Below, one piece after another: positions 54,383 through 64,000 of a DNA stretch of 64,000 nucleotides. Each line of letters begins with the position of its first letter. Position 1 is the first letter of the stretch. The stretch spans positions 1 to 64,000 of the forward strand of contig JAWNGF010000007.1 of the NCBI GenBank assembly GCA_037039685.1, given 5' to 3'. The DNA comes from Ceratobasidium sp. AG-K. Its lineage: Eukaryota; Basidiomycota; Agaricomycetes; Cantharellales; Ceratobasidiaceae. The notes beneath the pieces are model-generated. The model was not told the DNA's origin. It worked only from the letters and a program-made list of their open reading frames with translations, and did no database searches. The position numbers were made by a program, and so were the translations under genes.

Positions 54383-55144
54383 TCACTGTAATGTGCAGTC
54401 CTTCTCCTTCCGCTTCATGTACTCCTCAAATCCCTCCTCCTCCAAGGTCAGGTCAATGGGATTGAACGCGGTATTACCCGGCTCGTCCGAGAACTTCTCC
54501 CACTCCTCCCAGGTTTCCTCCTTTGTCCAATCTGCCTTGGACCAGTCCAACACCCTCTTCTGTGTCTCCACAAACTCCTCGTCCCATTGCCTCGCATCAG
54601 GCTCCCCTTCCTTCCATGCTGAAACATTGACCTCCTCCTTCTTCCACCAGTTTGGCAACCATTTGATCTTCTCCCTCTGGTATCTTCCCCTCTCCATCCT
54701 CCAGTCACTCAGGTCCTGCTCGTAGTTGGCGTCCCAAGCATTGTCCCACTTTGGTCGGAGTGTTGGAGGTCTTCCCTCATATCCTGGTACCCACTCGCTG
54801 GAGTAAGCCCCTTCCTGCCCCCACTCCACGACTCCAAGCATATGGGTGGACAGGAGGACCACCTCCGAGACCTGGAAGGCTGCGCACCCTTGGCATACAA
54901 AGATATCCTTCCGCAGGAGTTGCATTCGTGTTGGCCATTTTTTTCCAACCCATTGGAACTCCCCCAGGTCTGAGTGGAGGATGTCGTCCAACGCTTGGAA
55001 CTGCATTCTTCCCGAGCTTTGCTGGGACCTTCTGAAGACGTAGAGTGCGGCCCCAGCAGCAAGGATTCTTGCCGTAGCGAATGCTGGTCCATCAAGGACA
55101 CGGGTGAGGTTGTTGGCGATGGTGGAGCGGGTGACAGCAGGCAT
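54383..55144 (-). CDS. Third ORF (aORF, class 1) of element I, intact
   Basis: 253 residues from ATG 55144 (MPAVTRSTIANNLTRVLDG) to 54383, uninterrupted, starting eight bases after the pol stop. The ATG is chosen because D and H start with the same MPA. An Ala-rich helix comes first, then FQWVGKKWPTRMQLL and FVCQGCAAFQVSEVVLL (the class signature), then a Trp-rich, highly charged half. The end reads NPIDLTLEEEGFEEY: I-D-L-T followed by four acidic residues is a textbook shape for a SUMO-interacting motif. No signal peptide or clear membrane span. Function unknown. Its survival while pol has stops could mean selection or simply chance. Confidence 0.78.
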   Translation of the reverse strand: MPAVTRSTIANNLTRVLDGPAFATARILAAGAALYVFRRSQQSSGRMQFQALDDILHSDLGEFQWVGKKWPTRMQLLRKDIFVCQGCAAFQVSEVVLLSTHMLGVVEWGQEGAYSSEWVPGYEGRPPTLRPKWDNAWDANYEQDLSDWRMERGRYQREKIKWLPNWWKKEEVNVSAWKEGEPDARQWDEEFVETQKRVLDWSKADWTKEETWEEWEKFSDEPGNTAFNPIDLTLEEEGFEEYMKRKEKDCTLQ

Positions 55145-55152
55145 TGTAGAGA

Positions 55153-58100
55153 TCAAAAAAGGTTTAGAGCGTAGAGTTGGGAGTGTTTCTTGGAGTAGTA
55201 GCAAGTTTTGCAAGTGTCACTACCCGTTGCGTCCCCTCTGCCTTTTATCTTTCCTGGAACGTAGTTAGATGGTGTGGGAGCCTTGGGGTGTCGGTGTAGA
55301 AGGTCCTTGATGATCTTCAAAAGGTGACCAAAATCTTCCGCCCTTTGTTCTGTGTCTTCTTCACTTCCATAACCCTTCCATCTGACCCTGTAAAAAAGAC
55401 CATCCTTTGTCTCCTTCCAATCCAAAATCTTTTCTACTTCATATTCTTCTTCTCCTTCTTCAGTAATTATCAGCGGTGGTTGGGGTTGGTTCCGTTTGAA
55501 CTCTGTGTCTTCTATGTAAGGGCTGAGCAAGTTGATGTGGCAAACAGGGTGCACCCTCATTGTTGCTGGTAGACTGAGCTCATAAGCATGTGATCCTATC
55601 TTCCGTTTCACAACAAATGGTCCATGCTTCTTGTTATCCAGTTTCTTTGCGGGTCTTTTTGTTTGGATGTTTCTTCCCAACAGCCATACTAGATCTCCTT
55701 CTTGGTACTTGTTTTTTGGTTCTTCCTCCGGCAGTCTTTGGCTTTGCATTGATGCAATTGCTTTGTCGTGGATGCTATGCCATTTTTCTGTAATGGTGTT
55801 TGCTTCAGGAACCATTGTTTCTTCTGATGAGATGTTCCACAGTGGTTCCCTGCCATAGACCATTGCAAAAGGGGAACTACCCGTTACCCGGTGCTTCTGT
55901 AGATTATAACTGAATTCTGCAATTGGTAACAAGTCAGCCCAATCATCTTGCCGGTAGTTGACAAAGGATTGTAGCCAGCCTTCCATCCATTGTTTGATTC
56001 TCTCTGTTGCTCCATCTGTCTGGGGGTGGTAGGCAGTGCTGAAACTTGGGCTAGTTCCAATTCTTTTGTAAATGGCCTTCATAAGTTTAGAATTGAAAGT
56101 AGTCCCTTGGTCTGAGATCATGCTTTTTGGGAAGCCATGTAGTTTCCAAACATTTGTGACAAAAAGATTTGCCAGCTTGCTTGCCGTGTGAGATTCTTTG
56201 CAGGGTATGAAATGCACCATTCTTGAGAACCGGTCCACCACCACCATGATGCTGTCTGATTCTCTGGACTTCGGCAATTTTACTACAAAGTCGAATGCTA
56301 TGTCTTCCCAGGGGCCCTTTGGAATTTCTAGGGGCTTGATTGGTACTATTGATTTTGATCCCTTTGTTCGTTGGCAGGTCTCACAGGATTCCACGTATCT
56401 GTTTACGCTCTGCTTCATCCCTGGCCAGAAGTATCTTCTTGCTATTAGTTCCAACATCCTGGCTTGTCCCTGATGCCCTGCAATCCTTGAATCATGGTGT
56501 AGTCACATGATGGACAGTCTGGCTTCCTTATCTTCCGGGACGTAAATTTTCCCTTTGTACCATATTAGTCCTTCCTTGAAGTCGTAATCTTTTGCACTAT
56601 GTTGCATGGTTCTTGGTAGCATCTCCCTTGATTCGCAGATTTCCTTGATTTTTGCCAGTCCTTCGTCAGTTTCTTGTGCTGCCTTGATAGTTGCCATAAT
56701 GTCTGTGTCCATCTGCCCCATAAATCATTTAAACTTTTCAGCAGATATCATAATTTGTTCCAGTGTGGGAATATCCTCATGGTCAGATTGTCTTGACAAC
56801 AGGTCCAGTTTAGACAAAAGGATTCCAGGACGGTATATGATATCAAAGTTGTAGGAAGCCAGTAGTTAATGCCATCTTGTGTGTCGACGGTTGAACGTTC
56901 TTGCTTCTTTCCAAAACTGTAGGTTCCTGTGATCGGTGTAGATTGTGATTGGATCCTTTGTTCCCTCAAGGTATAACCTCCAATGTGTCAGTGATTCTAT
57001 GATCGCCATAAGTTCCTTGTCATGGACGTCGTAGTTGAGCTGTGCCTCATTGAAGGATTTTGACAGGAACGCTATAGGGTGTAGGTAGCCATCGTCTTGC
57101 CTTTGGGAAAGAATTGCCCCCATTGCTACTCCACTCACATCCGTTTCCAGAAAAAAGGGTTTCTCAGGGTCAGGATGGCGTAGTGTTGGCTCCTTGCTGA
57201 TTTCCGCTTTCAGGGCCTCAAAAGCCTCCTGATGATCCTTCTCCCATTTCCATTTGTTATCCTTTCTTGTCAGGGCTGTCAAGGGTTTTGCTAAGCGGCT
57301 GAAATTTGGTACAAATCTTTGGTAGAAGTTTGCGAATCCTAGGAACACCTGAACTTGCTTGACTGTTTTTGGTTCCTTCCATTCCTTTATTGCTTCAACC
57401 TTCTCTTCCTCCATAGAGATGCCAGAATCACTGATTCCAAGTCTGGTATATGTAAGCTTGGTGACAAAGAATTCGCATTTTGGGAGCTTTGCAAATAGGT
57501 TTTCATCCAGTAAGATCTTCAGCACCTTCCTGACATCTATAGTATGTTGGCTTCTGTTTTTAGAGAAGACTAGGATGTTGTCAATGTATACTATGACACA
57601 TACATTGATAAGGTTGTGGAAGATGTGGTTCATATATCTTTGGAATATAGCGGGTGCGTTTTTTAGTCCGAATGGCATGACAATGTATTCAAACAGGCCT
57701 TCCTTGGTTCTGAAAGCTGTCTTCCATTTGTCCCCTTCCCTAATTCTGATATTGTTGAAACCCATGCGCAGATCGATTTTGGAGAAGATTTTTGCATCCT
57801 TGATTTTATCTAGAAGGTCTTCCATTAAGGGCATTGGGAACCTGTCATCCTTTGTAATGGCGTTCACCCCTCTGAGGTCTTGAACAAGCTGTAATTGTTG
57901 CACTGCTTCTGGATTCTTTGGATTGATAGGCTTCTTGACAAAGAAACAAGGTGATGCAATGGGGGATTTGCTGGGTCGAATTTTCCCCGCGGCGATTTCC
58001 TCATCCAAGTATTCCCTTAGTGCAATTGATTTGGCTGGTGAGAGTGGGATAGGTCTGGCCAGCTTTGGAAGTTCAGCCCCTTCCTTCAAGTCGATGGCGC

Positions 58101-58649
58101 AGTCGTATGGGCGATGATCCGGAATTCTCTTGAACTTTTCCTCACTAAACACATCAGCAAATTCCTTGAATTCCTCTGGTAGATCGTCTATTGAGGCTGT
58201 TTTTGCCTGTATGGGTTCAGGTCGCCATGATATGTGCTTCGTTTTCCAGTCAATAATGGGATTCGCCTCTTCTAACCATTCAAGTCCTAGAATGAGCTTG
58301 GTTTCTCCAGTAGGCATAGCAAAAAGATTTGTTTGAAGGTTTTTCCTTCTATGTCCAGTACAAGCTTGGCTTTGAAGCATATTTGGTATGAGAGTTCTTT
58401 TCCCTGGATGCCAATTACTTTTTGTGGAGAGGGAAGCTCAATGAGAGGAATGTTGTTGGAGCAGGCCCAAGAGATGTCCATGAAGTTCTTAGAAGCTCCT
58501 GAATCAATGAGAGTAGGGACTGGTTCTGTGATTCCGGCAATGTTTGTGTAAACAATGGTTGATTTGTTTGTTGCTCTAAAGTACATTGTTTCCATTGCCG
58601 GTTCTTTGGTCTCTCCACACACAGTTAGAGGGAGACCCCTTCTTTTCCT
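55153..58649 (-). pseudogene. pol: Element I pol (one frameshift, three stops)
   Basis: Protease LIDSGASKNF at about 58510, then a one-base slip in a T5 run near 58325. From 58380 the frame continues to 55153. RT LVQDLRGVNAI, IVYIDNILVFSK (second Asp is Asn), RNase H VHDKELMAI, integrase GHQGQARMLELIARRYFW, CETCQRTKG, ISDQGTTFNS, HPQTDGATERIKQW, chromodomain FYRVRWKGYGSEEDTEQRAE. Stops: TAA 56866-56868 (probable CAA), TGA 56725-56727 and TGA 56503-56505 (probable CGA). The integrase-chromodomain part (56457-55153, 434 codons) is unbroken. Confidence 0.93.
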
Positions 58650-60607
58650 GAATCTTCTATTATCGTAGCTTCTCTTCCCTTTATGCTGGGCTCAGTTGCT
58701 ATCCACTCCTTGGACAAGCATTTGAGCGAATGGTGGCCTTCTTGGCCGCACTTCAGGCATTGGTTCGATGCTATTCTTGCTTTGTAGACTTCGTCTGGAA
58801 GCCGCTTTGTAGAGGTTTGCCCAGTGGTGGTTGATTGGGGTGTCTTCTTTCCAGTGAATGCCTTGATCTGTTGCAATTTCTGGTCGACGGAAATTGCAAG
58901 AGTGATCCATTGGTTAAGGTTAAGGTGCCTTTCAGTTCCATCCTTGTTGATAAGGGAAAGTTCAAATCATGTCAATTCTGTTTTGATCTCCGGTTTGAGT
59001 CCTTCCTTGAATTGGTTGATAAGAGCTTCTTCCCCCCAATTCGCATCCACCATGTGAAATCGGAATTCTGTTGCATAGTTTGCTACTGAGTTGACTTGTT
59101 TGCTTTTCCGGATATTGGCTTCCGCCTTAGCCTTCTTGTTAGGGTCGCTAAATTGTTCCATAAAGTGTGACTTGAATGTTTCCCACGAAGTTAGGTTTGG
59201 ATCAGGTACTCCATTGTTCATGGATCGGAGTAGCACCTGTGCCCAATGTGTAGCGGATCTGTTATCTGATTTGAAGTTGGCAAGTGCTTCTCTAATTTGT
59301 TCTTGTCCCGAGCTGTATTGGTTGCCCAGCCTGACAAAGTAGCTCTCCATTTGGGTGATGAACATTTCTGCTCCCTCTCCTTTCTTCCTGTCGAAAGCTT
59401 CTGGTCTAGTTACTTTTGGATGCCTGTTTTCCCTTCTGTTGTCAGGGTTTTCAGAAAGCTGACGTAGCCTTTGTTCCAATTTGTTGAGCCTGGTAGATTC
59501 TGCTTCGGGGTGGGGAGGTGATACGACATGTAGGGATGCTTCATCCATCTGTTTGCGCATGCTGTTGATTGTCTCTTGCATGGTGTTAATTTGTCCAATT
59601 GCAATCCTTCCGTCTCCCTTTAGTCCTTCTAGCCCTTGGGTGACTGCTTCATTCCAGGCTGATTGTGCTTGCCTCGTGGTGTTAAGGTCTTCCTGTACAT
59701 TGTTTCCCAGTCCTTGTGTGTTCGTGACTTCGTTTCTTAGGCGGATTACGTCTTGCCCGACTAGGAAGCTGTTATGTTCACTGTTTCGTGCAGCGGTAAG
59801 GATATCTGTCAGGGTTCCTTGTAAGTTGTTGAGGGAATCGTTGAAGATTTGTTGGTTGTTGGCCAATACTTGAGTGGATTGTTCTAACCTGTTGAGTTGT
59901 CTATCAATTGTTATCCTCATTCCATCAATAATTCTTAAGAGTGCATTGTGTCTTCCAAGGTGAAGATCATCGAGGTCGTCAAGATTGCTAATCACAGTCC
60001 TACTGCTGGAACTAGAACTTGAGGTGGGAACCCCAGGGGCTTCTTGGCCTTCAGTTGCCGTTGGTTGCTGGGAATACCCCTGTGGTACATATGGTGGTGC
60101 TGGGTTAACTGGTGTCACGGCCTGAGAGTTTATTGGGACCAGACCGGCATTGGTGATAGTTCCCGCAATCTGGGGTACTTGAGGAGCATGGGAAATGTGC
60201 AGCGTGGGGGGGGGTCTGATAGGAACAAGGGATACGCCCCCGTGAGCTTCAGGTTGAGGGGAAAAAAACTGTCTTCTGGGTCCCATAGGCCACAGTGGGC
60301 GTGATGGGCCTGGAGTTGCATTTGAGATAGGGATTTGAATTGTGACCGGTGTGGGGTTGTCGGTGATATTGCCTGGTTCTCTAGTAACAATGGTGGGTTC
60401 TTCTTGTATGACTGAAACGTTCTCCGTGTTGAATGTTCCAGGCATAGAGGCTTGGCTTCGTGGGCGAGACCTTGCTGGTCCTCCGGCCCGTGCTTGTGCG
60501 ATGTCTTGCTTGTTGAGGGAACTTGTGGGTCTTGAAGCCCTACTTGGTCCTCTCCTTATTGATAATGGTGTTGCGAGACGCAATCCGGCGTCCTCCTGAA
60601 TGGACAT
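58625..60607 (-). pseudogene. gag: Element I gag (one TGA)
   Basis: ATG 60607 (MSIQEDAGLRL), only 22 bases inside the LTR. 661 codons with one TGA at 58967-58969. Long disordered and coiled N-terminal part, capsid-like region at about residue 400-540 (RPEAFDRKKGEGAEMFITQM, LINQFKEGLKPEIKTEL), complete zinc knuckle CLKCGQEGHHSLKC (CX2CX4HX4C). The slippery A-GGA-AAA (text 58643-58649) leads into the open protease frame. Confidence 0.9.
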
Positions 60608-60615
60608 GTTTGTTA

Positions 60616-60627
60616 AGCTTGGTTTGT
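60616..60627 (-). promoter_or_regulatory. Element I primer-binding site (self-priming type)
   Basis: Sense ACAAACCAAGCT, two bases inside the LTR, complementary to the LTR segment at text 60790-60801 (ACAAAACAAGCT) with one mismatch. Confidence 0.6.
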
Positions 60628-60629
60628 AA

Positions 60630-61095
60630 TGTCGTAAGCTTCTTCTTGGTGGCTATGAGACAAGCTGCAATGGAGAGTTGACGGCACTAAGACCTAAGTG
60701 ACCTCTTGAACTGCAACACACTTAAGCATCTGTAGGCTCTTGAGGGTAGGGGTGGTTCTAAGTGTCACTCAAAGGGGATGTTTGACAAGACAAAACAAGC
60801 TGGGTTTACCAGGCTTGTTGGTCCTCTATATATATTCAGAAAGAGGCCGAGTCATGCAAGGCGCAGCCACACAAGTCATACAAAACAGCCAGTCAGGAGC
60901 ATCCATGTGAGTCATGCTGTATGAACAGACATGACTCATACAAAGCACAGCTGCGTTACACAATGTAACGAGGTAACCACAAGAAGGTGGCAACGCGGCA
61001 CAGGAAAGGCAAACAGCACACAAACAGAAACAACAAAACAAGAACAGATGGGCAAGGTGCAAGACGAGTCCAATGGAGTGAGCTGGCTCATGACA
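60630..61095 (-). repeat. Element I 5' LTR
   Basis: 466 bp, TGTCGTAAGC to GCTCATGACA. Differs from its partner at about 29 sites, nearly all transitions and many as TG/CA pairs. Confidence 0.95.
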
Positions 61096-61216
61096 TCCAT
61101 ACACCTTGCAAACAGAGGGAGAGGGCCACATCTATATACATTAGGCACTTAAGGCCTCCACAAGTCCAGTCATCAGTCAGAGTCCATGCATGTCATGGAT
61201 GGGTCACAACATTCCC

Positions 61217-62809
61217 TCAGTCACTGCCTTTTCCTGACTCCAAGTCACTGATTCCATCCTCCAAGGCTGTTATTTGCATCTTGCAGTCCTTTGCAATATG
61301 TCCTTTCTTGTTGCAGCAGTAGCAAGTGGTTTTGCTCATGATTGCTGCTACTTCTGTCTCAATATGTCTAATATCTGGTTTGATGAATTCAAAGGGAATA
61401 TCTGATCTGCTTCCATCTTCCAATTTGATGGTTGGTCCTAGGGATCCTTGCTTGTTTTTCTCAATTTTCTTGATGGTTCCCTGCTTGCTGCCTGATGGTG
61501 TAACCATGTATATTGCCTCCCCCTTCTGGTATTTGTGTGCTGTTGCACTTGTGGTTACCATTTTGAAGGCACTGCTTGGTGTCACCTTCTCCAGGGCTTT
61601 GCTGCCCTTTTTCTCCATATCCCCAGCCATGAGGGCCATATCAATTTCCTGAGTCCTGGTAAACAAGTCCGGGAGAGTGGCGTTATGTTGATCAAAGGCC
61701 TGGGGTGTCAACATATCCTTGATAATGTCCTTGAGTCTTGCATAAAAATTGTCCTTCAAGGTTTGTTGTATCCCAAAGGGGCAGATAGCATCCTAAATTC
61801 TGTGATGTATTGGACCACTGTTTTTTTTTGTGCTAAGGCTTTGTATTTTTGGCAGTAGACTTTGACCTGTTCTATTTCTCCAAAAGCCAATTCCCACTCT
61901 TGTTGGAACACATTCATGTCTGAGAAGGTTGCTTGAGGTGTTCCTGCCATGTGTAGGTCCTGGAATGGCCTAATCCAATCAATCACATCCTTTCATAAAT
62001 AGGAAATGATGAATCTCACTTTGCACTCATCTGTGGCTGTTGCATATTGGGAATCAGCAATGTAGTTTGCACAGGTGTATAGAAAGTCACTGGCTTTGGC
62101 ACCCCTTTTGCCCTTGAATTCCATGGGTTTGGCTGCAGCTGATATTTTGCATGATCTTCCAACAGAAATACTGGTGGCCTTTGGTTTGTGTCTGTGGGTC
62201 CTGAGGGTGCACATTGCATCATTTAGCCCCTGAGCCCTTGTTGGCTCTGTCCTGGCCCTAGTGGTAACCCTAGTTGGCTTGTTCCTAAATTAAGGATGCA
62301 AGTTGTTGTGGTAGTAGCAGGGGTTGGAATGTTTGTGGGTTGGTAATAACACCATTGGCTTGTATGCAGTCCTTGATGGATCTGTTTTGTTCCTGGAGTT
62401 ATCCATATAGTCCATTGTTGTGATCTATGACCTCATTGAGCTTGGCAATGCAGAAGTTGCCATTGTCCCAGTTATATCGGATCCATTGCTCAATCCTTTC
62501 CACCCTGTTTCCAATTAGTCCTGTTTGGTGACTGGTTTCTTTGAGGAGATGGATCATCATGTCTTCTTTTGATTCACCTTCAATTGTTGTCTCTGACCAT
62601 GCTTCTCCAGTATAGCTTTCCACCATTCTGGATGGTAGTTGTGATTCAGCATTAGATGTTGTATATGGAGGCTCTGGTGGCTGGATTGGGGTATCTCCTT
62701 CTGGGTTGGTTGGGGCAGGAGGAGTAGAACAACATGCATTACATAAGGATAATTCTGGTGAGGCGGGTGGTGGGTTCAGGGAGAATGTTTGTTGGAAGGA
62801 CCTCTCCAA
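61217..62809 (-). pseudogene. gag: Element E gag
   Basis: Pieces at 62809-62399 (MERSFQQTFSLNPPPASPEL), 62214-61993 (KPMEFKGKRGAKASDFLYTC), 61986-61756 and 61759-61217 in two frames. Zinc knuckle CYCCNKKGHIAKDC at about 61325-61285. Slippery A-GGA-AAA at text 61229-61235 and stop TGA at 61217-61219, five bases from the H insertion point. Same plan as G and J. Confidence 0.85.
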
Positions 62810-63258
62810 CCCAGTGGATCCAGCACTTGCTCTTCCTGGGTTGTAAGTTGGGTTCTAGAATAACTGCACTTCCAGGTGTACTTCAACCTTATTCAGCTAG
62901 TAGCTTTGATGAGGAGAGAAATTGCTCCCCAGGTAGAGATGTAATGGTGGGGGAACCTAGTTGACAGTGGGTTCAGTGCAAAGGTATCTGAGGTCCTGGT
63001 TCCAATAGAATATGTGAGCAGTGCTTCCTGATTAGGTGGCAATGGCTCAGTGATATCAGAGGATAGGGGATGGTGTCAACAGGCTAGTGAGTGCAAGCTG
63101 CAGATTGCCTCAACATGTAAATGATGCAGAGGAGAGATGGGGGTGTTCACAGTTCAACGGTGAAGGGTGTGCAATACTCAGAGAGACCCTGGTGATAACT
63201 CTGGTTCCCACAGCAACAAAGGCTGTATCTGCAACAAAGGCAAGAAGACTTGTTCTAG
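62810..63258 (-). promoter_or_regulatory. Element E leader with decayed self-priming site
   Basis: Conserved with the leaders of G and J. Sense CTAGAACAAGTCTTCTTG just inside the LTR still resembles the primer site but now mismatches its own LTR (text GAGAGCAAGTGTTGTGG), so priming would be impaired. Confidence 0.55.
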
Positions 63259-63684
63259 TGTCACAACCCTAGTCAGACCTGATGATGCCAAGGGTTGGTC
63301 AGTGGATAAGGATAGTGGTTGGGACCCTGACAAAGGTCAATGAGTGGCTCTTAGCCCTAAGCTAAGCAGTCACTCAAGTGGATGGGGAAATCAACAAGAG
63401 AGCAAGTGTTGTGGGTGCAAGACTTGTGTTGCTGGTATATCTACTATCTACTGTGGCTATGTACAATAGAAAGTTGCAACAAAAGGAGAGAAAGCAAGAG
63501 TCCAAGAGAAGCAAGGAAAGAACAAAGGAGACAGGTTAAGTCCATGGACACCAAGGAGAGAAGGGAACAGGCCAGGCAGGCAGGTCCCACAGTAATGGCT
63601 AACATAAGAGGCATGTATAAGGGCAAGTCAAGCACAACAAGACCAAACACAAGGCAAACAGAGGGAAACAGAAAGATTGTGACA
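63259..63684 (-). repeat. Element E 5' LTR
   Basis: 426 bp, TGTCACAACCC to AGATTGTGACA; same family as G and J. Full length, unlike its partner at 19912-20264. Confidence 0.93.
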
Positions 63685-64000
63685 CATACTGCCTCAGGAT
63701 GAAAAGGCAGCTGGCAAACACAGGTCCAACACCTCCAAAACCTGCATTCTTGTGTCCCTTGCCTCCCTCACACTCCCCAAGCTCCCAAAACACACCTACT
63801 CTGCTGTCCATCATGCCCATTCATTTTCCCCACAACAACACCCCCTACAACAGCTGGGGAATCCTGGACCCCTATCTGCACCATATGCCAGAGGGCTTCA
63901 AGTCCAAACTGGACTCAGGCATTCCCTACCTTTGCTTTATGCTCATCCCTCCTGCCACCAAGTGTGCCTGCCTGTGCAAGGGGCCCAATTTTCTCTACCA
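63685..64000 (+). pseudogene. Family A fragment M: pol tail and start of class 3 aORF (cut by window edge)
   Basis: 63685-63812 matches the linker after the family A chromodomain (DEKAAGK against A's DKKAAS). From ATG 63813 an open frame runs to the window end ([48 protein letters not shown]), 62 codons so far and unbroken, the best N-terminal copy of this ORF here. Element E's 5' LTR ends immediately before it, so E probably inserted into this copy. Confidence 0.7.

Larger units (their letters stand above)
53875..61095 (-). mobile_element. Element I: Ty3/Gypsy chromovirus, 7.2 kb
   Basis: LTRs 53875-54340 and 60630-61095 (466 bp each, about 94% alike by eye); target duplications TCCAT at 53870-53874 and 61096-61100. 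Inserted in H's 5' LTR. CG dinucleotides are visibly more frequent in its interior than in A, D or E. Confidence 0.97.
38699..61211 (-). mobile_element. Element H: Ty3/Gypsy chromovirus carrying J and I
   Basis: LTRs at 38699-39236 and 53448-61211 (the latter split by I), about 94% alike by eye. Flanks TTCTC (38694-38698) and TTCCC (61212-61216) match at four of five. Without J and I it is about 8.15 kb, longer than its relatives because of a longer aORF and gag. It sits in element E right beside E's gag stop codon and frameshift site. Confidence 0.92.
53448..61211 (-). repeat. Element H 5' LTR, split by element I
   Basis: 53448-53874 and 61101-61211 join into one 538-bp LTR when I and one copy of TCCAT are removed. 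Ends TGTTGCAACCC and GGGTCACAACA; the 3' LTR has CATGACA there, a CA/TG swap. Confidence 0.93.
19912..63684 (-). mobile_element. Element E: Ty3/Gypsy chromovirus opened up by nested insertions
   Basis: The order in sense runs from right to left: LTR 63259-63684, leader, gag 62809-61217, [H], protease 38693-38233, [G], RT 31055-29765, [D], RNase H end - integrase - chromodomain 22627-20821, aORF 20735-20277, truncated LTR 20264-19912. Removing D, G and H with one duplication each leaves about 6.95 kb, the size of its relatives G and J. Every junction joins coding sequence that matches G or J. The outer left end lacks about 75 bases of LTR and abuts F, so no target duplication can be checked. 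Confidence 0.85.

Noticed and set aside
54383..55144. Third ORF as a retroviral-type envelope gene
   Set aside because: Right position, but no signal peptide, no convincing membrane anchor, no furin-like site and cytosolic-looking charged composition in all classes.
57359..57883. Plus-strand ORF of 174 codons inside element I
   Set aside because: Antisense of RT; open only because the pol frame on the other strand constrains it.

Overview
This window is a repeat graveyard from a filamentous fungus, most likely an agaricomycete (mushroom-type basidiomycete). The reasons are that nearly all of it is chromodomain-bearing Ty3/Gypsy LTR retrotransposons with 5-bp target duplications, and that it holds a decayed transposase resembling the Plavaka/KDZ-type transposases abundant in that group. 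I found no convincing host gene, rRNA, tRNA or CRISPR array. Species cannot be named from the sequence.

Layout. Positions 1-19.9 kb are a mosaic of one old family (family A): a minus-strand copy (1-6206), a deleted plus-strand copy B (6207-8568), an integrase relic L (8569-10730) broken up by nested LTRs, single LTRs, a short gag-only copy K (12613-14695), a Plavaka-like transposase relic (15.5-17.1 kb) and a minus-strand remnant F (17698-19911). Positions 19.9-63.7 kb are one minus-strand element E of about 7 kb opened up to about 44 kb by nested insertions. D (22633-29759) lies in its RNase H region, G (31061-38227, plus strand) between protease and RT, and H (38699-61211) at the gag/pol junction. 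H itself carries J (41091-48220) in its integrase and I (53875-61095) inside its 5' LTR. Target duplications read directly: D TTGTG, G ATTGT, J ATGGT, I TCCAT, H TTCTC/TTCCC (one mismatch). The last 316 bases are another family-A fragment.

Element plan. The families share LTR - gag (zinc knuckle) - minus-1 shift - pol (protease, RT, RNase H, integrase, chromodomain) - an extra third ORF - polypurine tract - LTR. The third ORF (called aORF here) is the most interesting signal: each of the seven families has one, not recognisably an envelope, in three sequence classes. In five families it ends in an acidic tail with hydrophobic cores resembling SUMO-interacting motifs. In G, J and (decayed) E a TATA-like box lies about 95-100 nt upstream of its ATG; in J the pol stop codon lies inside that TATA box.

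Replication and decay. In every family the sequence just inside the 5' LTR is complementary to an 11-14 nt stretch of the LTR about 30 nt downstream of its TATA box, which is the arrangement of Tf1-type self-priming; I see no tRNA-type primer site. Decay is dominated by C-to-T change at CpG: LTR pairs differ by reciprocal TG/CA doublets, most nonsense codons are TGA at probable former CGA, and several catalytic aspartates are Asn where CpG decay would put it. J is the best preserved element. Percent identities and alignments quoted are by eye.
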